The position numbers were made by a program, and so were the translations under genes. Under the pieces are notes generated by a model, which saw only the letters and a program-made list of their open reading frames with translations, searched no databases and was not told where the DNA came from. From Auricularia sp. M13 (Eukaryota > Basidiomycota > Agaricomycetes > Auriculariales > Auriculariaceae), in the NCBI GenBank assembly GCA_037042915.1, contig CM073199.1:2666001-2730000 (forward strand): DNA of 64,000 bases, written 5' to 3'. Shown here piece after piece: positions 54,316-64,000 of the stretch. Position 1 is the first letter of the stretch. Each line of letters starts with the position of its first letter.

Positions 54316-57300
54316 CAAGGACCCCCAATCGCCGTCGGCCCACCCCATCGACGTCCAAGATGTCGACCAGGACTCTGCAATGAGCGATCCAACACGATTC
54401 TCATCAATTCCCCTCTGTCGCCCGTCCGATCTATTTCATCTGGGACATCAGCAAAACCACGAGCCCTCGCACAATGAAAACGAGGGCCACGATGACTCGT
54501 TGTACGAGGTGGATGACCATGACCCTCAGGACGAGCACGAGGACGGCGAGAGCTGCTCGTACGATCATGAGGAGAACCAGGAGCAAGACCAGGACCCGCC
54601 TTGCGATGACGAGTCTGAGGATGAGCTATTACTCGTCAGCGGCTCGTCGTACCAAGACGAGGAGGAGGATGATGCGCTATTACTCGTGAGTGCTTGCCAT
54701 GCTACCCTTATGTTATACTCATACTTACTTCAGCGCGCAAAGCCCCGCCCAACCCGCTTCAGTTCACTCCGACATCATATCCTCAGACGACCCGTGAGCT
54801 CGGTCGTATCGCCACACCTTGGCTCCAACCTGACGCTTGGTCGAAAGGGCCCACCGCCGCAACCTGCCCGTCAGCGCGCGATCGCCCCTCATGCCGCCAG
54901 CCTCTCATACGCTCAAAAGCACGCCCGTAATGTATTGAAACAGGTACTTTTACCTGCCGTGCCCAGTATCCCCCAAACTCACGCGCCGCAGACAACAGTT
55001 GGATCCGCCCCTCGCGTTGATAATAGCGCATGCGCCGCCCAACCCGTAAAGACCGCCACTCGTTCAGCACGGCAATCGCTGCCCCCTTCATCTTCGCATC
55101 CCGCCACCCTGTCATCCCTACGTTACGCCCGTGCCGCCGAATCGTCCCCCGGAGCTGCTGCTGCTGCGGATGCTGCCCAGCATTCGCTGCCCACGAACGA
55201 GTCTGACCCCGATCAGGTTACTGTTCTTACTTCCAGCCGTCTTTACACTTTCTAACATTGCGCGATAGCTTGTCTGCCTGCTTCGAAAAAATTTCCATCT
55301 ACAGGACTTCAGGGACGGCCAACGAGAGGCCATAGAGGCCGCAATCGAAGGACGAGACGTCGTCCTGCGCCTGCCCACAGGCGCTGGCAAGACTGTTGCA
55401 ATGCTGGTAACTCTGCGCACTGTTTTGTCATCCCAGGTCTGACTTGTGGCACTCTTCACAGTTGCCCGCCCTTCATCTCCGGCTGGGTACCACGATCATC
55501 ATACTCCCACTTATTTCACTGCTTCGCCAGCAGGCGGATCGTATACTACACGATGTTGGCACGTCGTCCGCGATCACGTCCGTTATCTTTCTTTATCGTA
55601 GCTCTCGTCTTACACCCCTCATTGCGTCTTGTCAGTGTCCATTCGGCGATGCCACAGCCTCTCCTACACTCCCAGCTCGACAGACTTGCGCGAGCCGCCG
55701 ATACGGAGCAAGATCTACTCCCCATGTTCACTATCATCACGCCAGAGCAGCTTTTCACCCAGAAGATGCAAACCCTACTCGAAGCCCTCTACGCAAAAGG
55801 GTTAATTGCTCGATTTGTGATCGACGAGGCTCAATGTGCGTTCACTGTGAGTAGTTCAGACGCGTTCCGACCCGCATCGCTGCAAGCTGACGTGAACCCA
55901 GTGGGACGCCTTTAGGCCTGCCGTGCGTGCCGGGATCTAGTTCTGAGCCCACTCGCGCCTCATCTTATTGCAGTACCGCAACATCCTCGGCCGTCTCGCT
56001 GATTTCTTCCCCAACACGCCAAAGACATTTGTCGGCGCCACGCTCACTGACGCGCATGTTCAAACTCTCATTGATTCAATCCACATCTCGCGCAGAGCGT
56101 CAGTCGCGCGCGTGCTTCGTCCGCTCGATCGCGCCAACCTGTGCTACCGTGTCTTCTACGACAAGAACATTCAGTTCCTCGTGCACTACGCAGAGACAGC
56201 AGTACGAGAGTATGTCGTGCTTCGACCTCCCTAACAACGCATTCGTCTCATGTCGCAGTCTCAAAGACACCGAAACTGGAATTGTCTACTGCCTTACGAC
56301 AAGCTCATGCGAGGACGTCGTCGACGCCCTCAACGCTGCGGGTATTACCGCTGCACTTTATTACGGCCTTCGCTGCAACGATGTCCAATCCGTTCGCCGC
56401 GCCCATTCTATCACGTCCGAGGAACAAGTCCGCAACACCCGTTTATGGTTGCATGGTCATGTTCGCATCATGGTCGCCACCGTACGTATACGCTATATGC
56501 TCAACCGTTTGAACGGCAATGACCCCACCACCAGTCTGCTTTCGCCATGGGCATCGATAAGCTTGACGGTCTGCATGGTCAACGTTTCCCTGATTGATCT
56601 CAATGTGCCACAGTTAGATTCGTCGTGCACTACGGCGCTCCAAGATCGATCGACTCCTGGTGTCAAGAGAGCGGTCGCGCAGGACGGGACGGCCAGCCCG
56701 CTGAATGCGTCATTCGTGCGTCCACTCCCAAGCGCCAAGGCGGCCTCTGAAGCACTATCAGTTTACTCGACAGCCGACTTGTGCCACGAACTCGTCATGA
56801 ACTCGAGATCGGCGGACCAAGGTCCTGGCGATACGACCTCGCTGTACACTCAGCAGGGCCAGACCATCCCGGAACACGACCTGGAGCCGTTGAGGACCAT
56901 GCATCTCGCATGTCTGAACAGCTTTCTCGGCTCATGTCTTCGCCGTGCTCAGCTCCATCCTTTTGGCCAGGGCGACGTAGCCTGTTCGAAATGTTCGGCT
57001 TGCCAGGGCGACTCTCACCTTCCTGCGATAGACATCACCGAATGGGCTAGCCATGCACTACAGGCGCTCGAGTTCCTACACCGTCTACAAGATGGCTACG
57101 CATCCAAAACCGACCTCATCCAGTTCTTGGGCGGAAGTCTGAAATTCGCACACTGCGTAACGGATTTGTACGGCAGCGGCAGGATTTTGCGTCATATCAA
57201 CTTGACACAAAAGAAAATAAGCGTGCTGCTCGACGTTTTGCTCGCTCACGGCGTCTTTACTGTCTGTCGCAGGCGCAGAAAGAGACCCCGGCCGGGTGAA

Positions 57301-57393
57301 CCTCTCTACTACCTTACATGGAAGGCAAGACCGTTTTGTTCTTTGTATATCGACCCGACTGACGGAGTTGTTCTTTCTTTATTTTTTCTCTAG
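54287..57393 (+). CDS. RecQ-type helicase (telomere-linked helicase class)
   Basis: An acidic linker (DDSLYEVDDHDPQDEHEDGE) and basic/Ser-rich region lead, across a 52-nt intron (55217-55268), into the helicase: NFHLQDFRDGQREAIEAAIE, Walker A LPTGAGKTVAML (a 55-nt intron follows at 55407-55461), TIIILPLISLLRQQADRI, FTIITPEQLFTQKM, the DEAH-box variant FVIDEAQCAF, TFVGATLTDAHVQTLIDSIH, TGIVYCLTTSSCEDVV, then SAFAMGIDK and QESGRAGRDG (motif VI). These are the RecQ motifs in order. The C-terminal part has a Cys cluster (CSKCSACQGD) and a helical region. ATP-dependent 3'-5' unwinding is expected for the family; copies of this type are typical of fungal subtelomeres. Several small introns after 55560 are only partly resolved and at least one junction near 56210 does not keep frame, so some decay is possible. 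The 5' end is uncertain. Confidence 0.65.
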
Positions 57394-57721
57394 GCCGGAC
57401 ATCGTGCAGATACCGTCAGAGACCAGCATGCCCAACCTGTTATCTGTTGTCATCCATTGTTGCGCTAGTTCGACATTTTCCAGCTGTTGTTTTCGGCGGG
57501 CTCTACCCGTGAACATACAGCCGACAGTCCGTCATAATACACTATGCATATTCGCGCCCATCGAAAACATCGCCCCTTCTTGCAGTTGCTATTATCGGCA
57601 AGTCCGGAGTATTGTTCGCATTCATGTACGGCAGCGGCGGTGGTCACTATAAGTCCTTTAGCGATATGCCATTTCGATCTCCGTGCCGCGGCGACTCCCG
57701 ACCTCTTGCCACCCGTCCGTC
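57394..57721. promoter_or_regulatory. Intergenic region with TATA-like box for the F-box gene
   Basis: 328 bp. ACTATAAG at 57646-57653 lies about 70 bp before the start codon at 57722. No other feature recognised. Confidence 0.35.
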
Positions 57722-59422
57722 ATGGCGTCCGAGCTCGTGCTCAATACAGCCAAGGCAGGGTTAATATCAGCTGAACGCCTTCTAGCGGTCGAGCGATTGC
57801 GTCTTGAAGCTGCACGGCGCGCGCACAGCGAGGCGCTCGCCAGTGTCAAAGAACTTGCACACGCCAAACAGGTCGCACATGACAAAAACGTCGCCTATGC
57901 CTCAGAGCTCACGGCAGCCACGAATCTCACGAAAGCGATGGACTGTGCCCGACCACTTTCGCGTCTATCAGGCGTACACGCCTCAACGTCAGACTCAAAG
58001 TCCTCGATGTCAGACTCGAACTACGGTCGTGGCGGCATCGCTGCGCGACTACCAGGTGTTATCCTCAGCCAGATATTTCTCCTTTTTGCATGCTCTTACC
58101 AATACGACGCCGATTCTGATGTCGTGCTCTATCCGCCCGCGACGACGCTCGCCGCCGTTTCACGTCACTGGCGCTACACCGCTCTTGATACCAGCAGACT
58201 CTGGCACCGATTCCGCATCACGCTTTCGCTCGCGCAACCTGCCGACTTTGTCATGCGAATGAATTACTTCGTCTTACGCTCAGATTATCTTCCTCTGGAT
58301 ATCATACTGCGCGTCCGGACCGGCAGTCATGCGGCCATCTTGGACCGCGACACCCGAAACGCTCTTGTCCTCACTTTCGCGAGGTGTTCCCGCCTTCATG
58401 TCCACTGGCATTATTTGGAGCATGACATCGAACACGACAACCCGTCCAAAATAACCGCGGGCGAGTCTGCCGAATGGGTTCAGGAAATTGACTGGCCTGA
58501 ATTACCGCTTCTACGCAGTCTGCTAGTGTCGCAGCGCCCTAGACGCGATCGCGCTACATACAATGGCGTCGAGTGCCCCCTCAGTCTGTTCATGATACCG
58601 CTGAACCGTCCGAGCATTCACATGGGCTTCGAACCGTTTCAAATCCTCGGGCCTTCGCTTCATCATCACATCCAATCGCTGACCATCCCGACTGTCATAT
58701 CCGACGTCGACGTTCACCTCTTGTCTCGCCAGTGTCCCCATCTTCGATACCTCGAAACAAGTGGCATCAAGCTCGAGTCGTCTTCGGCCCTCCGTGGGCA
58801 CATCGCGTTCGCCAGCCTGGAGACTCTCAGGTGCCACCATCGCGCAAGCAGTATCATGCAGCTACTCCAAGCTGTGCAGCTACCAAACCTCTTGGACCTA
58901 CAGTCTAGCTGCCGGCCTGATGACGACGACTGCGATATCGAACTTCCGAGTCGCGACAATGCATTCGAGCTTTTAAGCGCCTTCATCGACAGCACTCCGT
59001 TCAGCTCTCTGCGCAACTTGACGCTGGCGCGAGGCTGCGTCTCTAAACTGACCGCGCTCTTACAATACCTCCCCCAAATCTCTGCGCTCGAGCTTAATTC
59101 GATCGACAGTGATGAACTCCGTCCCTTCTTCCGACGCTGGTCCCTCCCGGGAACACGAAACCTGCCTCCGAATCTGGCATGCCTGCGTCTTGCGCATTGC
59201 GATCTGCATTGGGGTGTCCTGCCAGTCCTGATCTCGTTTCTCACGAACCGGAAACTTTTCACACGCGATGGAGAACAGACGATTGAACGTCTCCTGATTC
59301 ATCAGACAGAATGGGACTACAGACATTCGCGGGTCGTCTGCCCACAATCGGCGCGAGAGAGACTGCTACAGCACGTGTCCCATGTTACAATCACTGGGTC
59401 TGACGGAATTGCTTCTTCTTGA
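57722..59422 (+). CDS. F-box/LRR-like protein, intact
   Basis: Single-exon gene of 566 aa. It starts MASELVLNTAKAGLISAERL with a long coiled coil (LAVERLRLEAARRAHSEALA, then ASVKELAHAKQVAHDKN). An F-box-like segment follows at about residues 110-160: ARLPGVILSQIFLLFACSYQ, LAAVSRHWRYTALDTSRLWH. The remainder has loosely spaced leucine-rich strands (LLSRQCPHLRYLETSGIKLE; FSSLRNLTLARGCVSKLTAL). This is the arrangement of the very large Agaricomycete F-box family. Likely role: substrate receptor of an SCF ubiquitin ligase. The ATG at 57722 was chosen because the 13 codons before it lack an ATG and look like leader. No stop or frame problem is visible. Confidence 0.75.
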   Translation: MASELVLNTAKAGLISAERLLAVERLRLEAARRAHSEALASVKELAHAKQVAHDKNVAYASELTAATNLTKAMDCARPLSRLSGVHASTSDSKSSMSDSNYGRGGIAARLPGVILSQIFLLFACSYQYDADSDVVLYPPATTLAAVSRHWRYTALDTSRLWHRFRITLSLAQPADFVMRMNYFVLRSDYLPLDIILRVRTGSHAAILDRDTRNALVLTFARCSRLHVHWHYLEHDIEHDNPSKITAGESAEWVQEIDWPELPLLRSLLVSQRPRRDRATYNGVECPLSLFMIPLNRPSIHMGFEPFQILGPSLHHHIQSLTIPTVISDVDVHLLSRQCPHLRYLETSGIKLESSSALRGHIAFASLETLRCHHRASSIMQLLQAVQLPNLLDLQSSCRPDDDDCDIELPSRDNAFELLSAFIDSTPFSSLRNLTLARGCVSKLTALLQYLPQISALELNSIDSDELRPFFRRWSLPGTRNLPPNLACLRLAHCDLHWGVLPVLISFLTNRKLFTRDGEQTIERLLIHQTEWDYRHSRVVCPQSARERLLQHVSHVTITGSDGIASS

Positions 59423-59653
59423 GCGCACCTCGAAATGTCGAACGCGGCCCGCGAGCCAGCTGTCATCAAACCAGTGGCGAGAACCTACTCAGCACGGACG
59501 TTAATCTCACCTGGCGGTGCCTGCACGAGCTGCACGAGGGCGCGCACCAATACGAGTGTAGTTTATTTCTGAGCGTTCTCCAAGTGCTTCAGTAATGCAA
59601 ACTACATTTCCGATGAGTCGATCATATAGACACAATAAAAAAAGTTTCAAAAA
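59423..59653. other. Intergenic, convergent 3' ends
   Basis: 230 bp between the F-box stop and the 3' end of the MYND gene. AATAAA at 59634-59639 on the plus strand may serve the F-box transcript. Confidence 0.35.
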
Positions 59654-60505
59654 TCATGGACGCACCACCGAGGCCAGCTGCTTGTTCATCTCGCTCCCAA
59701 GGCGTGCGTCCTGGCTTGCAGATTGCACGAGCGCCAGTTTTTCGCCTTCGCTGAACACCGTCCCTGTATCCCACGCAGAACAAAATCCAAGCATTGTTTT
59801 ACCGACCACCACGGCACGAGTAGTCACGACTTTGGCCAGCGCAGGACACAGCTCCCTGTGCGACACTGGCTTGGCCTTCCAATCCGTCCGCTGGCACTGC
59901 CGGCTGCAGTAGCGCGAGAATTGGCAGGACCCACAGCGCTGTAGCTTTCCGTTGCCACTCGCCATGTTTGTGCATTCCTGACCAGAGCAGATGCGAGACG
60001 TAAAGCAGATGCGAAGGTGCGCGAACACCAGCTCAGCCGGGCGAAAAGGCAGAGGCGGCACGCAGGAGAACCTGTTTGATATCGTACGGCGTATGAATGT
60101 CATACGGTAAGATGGCATCGTAAAGAAGACGTTCATAGCCTGCGGAGAGAACGAGCCAATCGTCCAAGCAAGCGTCCGGGCCTCTGAAGATGACGTCCAT
60201 AAACCTGCAGACAATCATGTCACCAGCCTGCTGAGGTCTTCCGAGTTCAACGTCGTGCGCAAGCAACGCGCTCACCGAGGAGGCAAATTCGGTGTCTATC
60301 ACTTGCCAGTTGCGCAGAGCCGGAACAATGGTCGCGACAATGCGGTCGCGTGCCGGGAATTGGCGCAATGTCTCGCTGACCTCGAGGCGTGCGCTGACGG
60401 TCAGGCGCACGACCAGACGCAACCCGCTGAGAGTGGGGATCGTGGAGGCCCATCGGACATGTGCTCCAACGCCTTTGGGCATGACGTCGCCTATAACGCA
60501 CGGCC
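59654..60505 (-). pseudogene. MYND zinc-finger host gene, 3' part
   Basis: Minus-strand coding from the LTR-element insertion site (60505) to the stop at 59654. It reads VIGDVMPKGVGAHVRWASTI, then FRGPDACLDDWLVLSAGYER and DIKQVLLRAASAFSP, followed by a MYND finger: CSGQECTN, QRCGSCQFSRYCSRQCQRTD, W, H and C in KAKPVSHRELC. The frame changes by one base at about 60048, just before AELVFAHLRICF, which would break the protein if it is not an intron edge. MYND fingers mediate protein-protein contacts. The gene is split by the element at 60506-63664, and its 5' part lies at 63665 and beyond. Confidence 0.65.
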
Positions 60506-60669
60506 TGTCAGGATTTCTGTATCCTGTGGTTGTCAGTCCGATGTTGGACGACATATTGTTCTGTATTTACACTCCGATAATTAACCGTTCACCAGAGTCC
60601 TTACCGCGACAGCCCGCGCGTACCGCGCTACAAGGGCTTGAGCCTCCCGGGAAGCCTATAATCTTCACA
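60506..60669 (+). repeat. 5' LTR, 164 bp
   Basis: TGTCAGGATT...ATCTTCACA; TG..CA ends, identical by eye to the 3' copy. Confidence 0.95.
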
Positions 60670-60682
60670 GGTTATGAGCCCC
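60670..60682 (+). promoter_or_regulatory. Primer-binding site for half initiator-tRNA(Met)
   Basis: GGTTATGAGCCC directly after the LTR is complementary to the anticodon stem-loop of initiator tRNA-Met (GGGCUCAUAACC, as in yeast). Use of the cut tRNA, rather than its 3' end, is known for Drosophila copia and yeast Ty5. Confidence 0.7.
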
Positions 60683-62512
60683 GCCCGGGCGGCGGCACTT
60701 GCATGGGCACGGGCAGAGGCGGGTCGGCAGCGACCTGACGACAGACGCGCAGGCGCGCGCAGAACGACCACGACGCATTCTACACCCGAACTGCTTTGGC
60801 TTGATGTCGACCCGGCGCATAGCTTGCTCTGGAGGCTCTAAGACTCTTCGTTCCGAGAAGGCAACTCGTAGAAAATGTGCCCTGTCTGATACGAACGTAT
60901 ACCGACGGTCAACGCGCATGGAATCGACTTCCTGGCGACGAATTGGCTTTATTGGGTACTGCCTAGGCGACAGACGACTCCAAGGTCCTATCCAGGCGAC
61001 AGGGGGAGCCAGACGGTGACCAAGTGGACAGTACGGCAGCCGCAGCACTGACTGCGCACCGCAAACGATCTGGCGACCCGCGAGCAAGATACAGCTCTGC
61101 TCGGATTGGCGAGCTCTTCCCGGCAAGGAGGACGACGACAGCGCACTCGACATGTCAGTATCGAGGCGTCGATGCGGCGCGAAGGTCACGCACCGACGGA
61201 CCAGGACGACCGACGACGACCCGTTTCAGCGCGCAAGATTTGCGGCTGGAAGTCTTGTCAGGCGCGGAGTAAGGAAAGATGGCACGCGTTTCACGTACAG
61301 GCGTGGCGCAGGACGCGCGACGGGACGCCGCCGCGAGAAGCTCGCTCCGACCGCGATGGCATCGTCAACCACCGAATGGCGGCGGACAGGGGAGCGCACT
61401 TGATGCGAGCTCAGTGCCGCGGCCCCCGACAACACGCGAGATAGGCGGCATACCAGGGCCCCGTAATTCGCGACGCAGTGTCTGTGGAGGGCTGGAGCGG
61501 CCAACTCTTGCGGCGCAATATCAGCACGGCAACACCGGGCGACGCGACCACGCACCGGCGATTAGTGCAACCCGACGACCTTATAAGGCCTGGCGTCGAC
61601 ATTTCCGTGCGGCACAGCACGAAGAGCGCGACTACACGAGCGGTGGCCGCCGTGTCAGCACGCAGCTAGCGGGCGTTGGACATTACGCACCGCAAATCCC
61701 GACACAACGACGGCGGGCGAGCACAATGCCGCGCCGCGTTGCAGACGAGCGCGCACACACGAGCGCGGCTCAACGACAGTCGCACCGGAGGAACGCGAGA
61801 GTACACGCACCTCCGGACGACCACAACGCAGCGGGCCGTGCACTGGCCCAGCATGCGCAGATACCTCGCGCGGCCCATCGCGCGCGATGCAACGACCAGG
61901 ACAGAGGCCTCCGCGACGGCGCGGATGGCAGGCCGGACGTTAGCAGAACATCGAGTGGCGGAGTTGGACACTTACCGCACGCTCACCATCCACAACCGGC
62001 GCTTGACGCAGAGCGGCGACACCGGCGGCCGAGCACAGCGTCAGCACATGACGGCGGCCGAGCAGGATATGACGCACCAGACCGCCGACTTAACGACCAC
62101 GAGCGCGACGGGCGCACACACCGCCGTACGCAGCTCGGGACCACGCGCGCAATGAGCGCAGAAGTCCGCTACTCACCGAGGGCGGCGAGCAGCGGCAACG
62201 GAGAGCGCGCAGCCCGACAATCGCCGCAGACGGCAAGGCTGGCGCGCACGACCCAACACCCGCACCCCACGCAGACGTTCTGGATGCACTAGATCTCGAC
62301 CACGCACCACGGCAGCTTCGAGCTGTGGGGGAGTGTCAGCAGCGGGGAGCAGGGGGAGAGGAGAGCGGCCGATGCTCACCGGCGCTTCCACTCCGACACT
62401 CAGCAGCGGACCACGACATGGGCCGACTGCAGGCAGCACGCGCACACACGGCGCGCGGTGCTTGGCAAGACCATGCAGCAGTCATGGGACCGGCGCAGGC
62501 TGCTTAGGACCT

Positions 62513-62740
62513 AGCGCAGCCGCACGGCTCGTCAGAGCGTGCAGAAGACTTCGAACGTCGACATGGAGGACACGTGCGACGCGACGCAGGACCGCGACGG
62601 CCGCAGCCGCGCGGCAATCAAGTTTTCCGACACGGGCGGCGCAGGGCAGCACGCACGCCAACGTTTCACGGAGCGCGAGTCGACGACGGCTTAGCGCAAG
62701 CCGCACAGCTCTCCGGAGCGTGCAGAGGACCATGTCGGCG
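62513..62740. repeat. Degenerate internal duplication of the LTR element
   Basis: GCGCAGCCGCACGGCTCGTC (62515 region) and GCGCAAGCCGCACAGCTCTC (62693 region), each followed by an AGCGTGCAGA block, are about 180 bp apart. A non-coding subrepeat. Confidence 0.5.
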
Positions 62741-63500
62741 CGTTGGGCGCGCACGACGAGCGGAAATCAGTCCGCGGCGGGCTCAGCCCCGCGACTCATT
62801 CATTTCTCTTGAGGCAGACGACGCCGCCAGTGGACGACGCGGCACAGCAACCCGCGCACGCAGAGCGCACAGTACTCATCAAGATCTCGACGTCGGCATC
62901 GTACAACATGCACGACGGCACGAGCGCAGTCTGCGGCGAGCGCGATATGCACCGCGCAGAGTTTTCTATTCGACCAGCTCATGCATCGAGCTAGAGCTTC
63001 GACTCGGGCGCATCCCGCAGGGGGAGAGAGACGCAGGTTGCGGTCTACGCACCGAGTGCTCATCTTTTATTCTTCTTTTGCAGATCTTCTTGCGACTCTT
63101 CTCTCGCTCTCGCGCACGAATCACCAACACCGGCGCGACTATATTTTTTCGAAGGGGGAGAGAAGGTACAGGACCCGCATGGGGCCTGACCGACCGCGTA
63201 GCGGAGAGGCCGACCAGGCCGTACCGCGCAGACGCAGCATCGGGACGGCCAAGGCCTCGACGAGCGGCATCCCGGACAGGGAAGGACCGCAGGGCCCGAC
63301 ACACGGCGGATGCGACGATGCGACGCGCAGCACCACAGTAGTGGATGCGGCAACGCGTGCTTTCGACGCGCAGCGACGACGATGCACATTGCATCTTCAA
63401 GGGGAGTATTTTGAGTACGAGGTTTTATTCTTTCGTTTTGTTTGTCATTCTCCCGCACTATCATCCATTGTTGATTCCCGGACATCGTCCTGAGGGGGAG

Positions 63501-63664
63501 TGTCAGGATTTCTGTATCCTGTGGTTGTCAGTCCGATGTTGGACGACATATTGTTCTGTATTTACACTCCGATAATTAACCGTTCACCAGAGTCCTTACC
63601 GCGACAGCCCGCGCGTACCGCGCTACAAGGGCTTGAGCCTCCCGGGAAGCCTATAATCTTCACA
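63501..63664 (+). repeat. 3' LTR, 164 bp
   Basis: Preceded by the polypurine tract TGAGGGGGAG (63491-63500) and followed by the target duplication CGGCC. Confidence 0.95.
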
Positions 63665-64000
63665 CGGCCATGCTCCCTCGCGGAATATGCTCGTGGATTT
63701 GGTGTTGGGACCGCGAGACAGCGCCAGGTGCAAACAGGCGCAGAGGGCGTCCATGGCGCGTGAAACGGGGTCCCAGCCAAGGCTCTGCAATGCGTGGCCA
63801 GGTCGGACACAAGCTGCCGCATTAGAAGCCAAGCGAGAGCGCAGTGCCGACAAAGGTGATGTGGCACCAGGCATAGAAGCCACCTCTGCGCAAGCTGACT
63901 AGAACGCGTGCCGGGAGCTGAGCATCATCTCAACTGCTGGAATGTTGGCCTCGTCCATGAGGATGACTGAGAACGCCTGGAGGCAGACGGGGCACGCCCG
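63665..64000 (-). pseudogene. MYND host gene, 5' part (runs off right edge)
   Basis: Minus-strand coding beyond the element: VILMDEANIPAVEMM near the window end, then (after an apparent short intron near 63890-63910) SALRSRLASNAAACVRPGHA, VSRAMDALCACLHLALSRGP and STSIFREGAWP up to the insertion site. The reading frame matches the one that resumes at 60505 on the other side of the single target-site copy. The N terminus is outside the window. Confidence 0.55.

Larger units (their letters stand above)
60506..63664 (+). mobile_element. Non-autonomous copia-type LTR element (LARD/TRIM-like), young
   Basis: 3159-bp element with two 164-bp LTRs (60506-60669 and 63501-63664) that are identical by eye, flanked by the 5-bp target duplication CGGCC (60501-60505 and 63665-63669). 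A primer-binding site follows the 5' LTR directly and a polypurine tract (TGAGGGGGAG) precedes the 3' LTR. The internal 2.8 kb is GC-rich and rich in CGACG-type sequence. It has open frames but nothing like Gag, protease, integrase or reverse transcriptase, so it must be mobilised by a relative. Ends look whole; identical LTRs mean a recent insertion. It interrupts the MYND gene. Confidence 0.9.

Noticed and set aside
1-64000. CRISPR arrays, bacterial operons, riboswitches, replication origins
   Set aside because: The sequence is clearly eukaryotic (spliced genes, LINEs, LTR elements); direct-repeat arrays here lack CRISPR spacing.

Overview
The window looks like a chromosome segment of a filamentous basidiomycete, most likely an Agaricomycete. 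Introns are short (about 46-60 nt, GT-AG). The genes are families common in mushroom genomes: a GEN1/Yen1 nuclease, a Rheb GTPase, a YABBY-like HMG protein, a TET/JBP-type dioxygenase, F-box/LRR and MYND proteins, and a RecQ helicase of the telomere-linked kind. More than half of the sequence is mobile-element debris, foldbacks or tandem repeat. The mix of RecQ, F-box, BRCT and zinc-finger genes with elements suggests a subtelomeric or other repeat-rich compartment, but no telomere repeat is visible.

Layout. 1-3.3 kb: 3' end of a Ty3/gypsy chromovirus (chromodomain end of pol, a spliced antisense Zn2Cys6 gene, polypurine tract, 3' LTR), then a second LTR of the family in inverse orientation. 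3.3-8.2 kb: degraded sequence with a possible LINE fragment, a small repeat cluster and a copia-type Gag fossil. 8.45-14.1 kb: two host genes (GEN1-like nuclease and a Ser-rich unknown protein, both with SUMO-interacting-like motifs), separated by a long foldback that carries a 306-bp MITE. 14.2-18.9 kb: LINE fragment with its own MITE, then a decayed gag-like ORF1. 19.5-21.3 kb: a 240/480-bp tandem array of hairpin units. 23-29.4 kb: small orphan gene, foldbacks, Rheb-like GTPase, GATA-finger remnant, YABBY-like gene. 30-36.5 kb: LINE remnant and a Crypton-like tyrosine recombinase with a proline-rich minisatellite. 39.4-41.5 kb: TET/JBP-like dioxygenase. 41.7-43.6 kb: CCR4 pseudogene and a derived GC-rich array. 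46.5-50.3 kb: a poly(A)-tailed retroposon with target duplications, sitting inside an F-box/LRR gene. 51.8-59.4 kb: C2H2, BRCT, RecQ and F-box genes. 59.65-64 kb: a MYND gene split by a young LTR element without recognisable coding capacity.

There is no operon logic. The main themes are host genes interrupted by identifiable insertions with preserved target duplications (F-box, MYND), elements nested in elements, and domain genes that depart from family norms (Rheb without CaaX and with a leucine at the switch-II glutamine; a GATA finger with a lost cysteine). All family names rest on motifs read by eye; no database search was possible.
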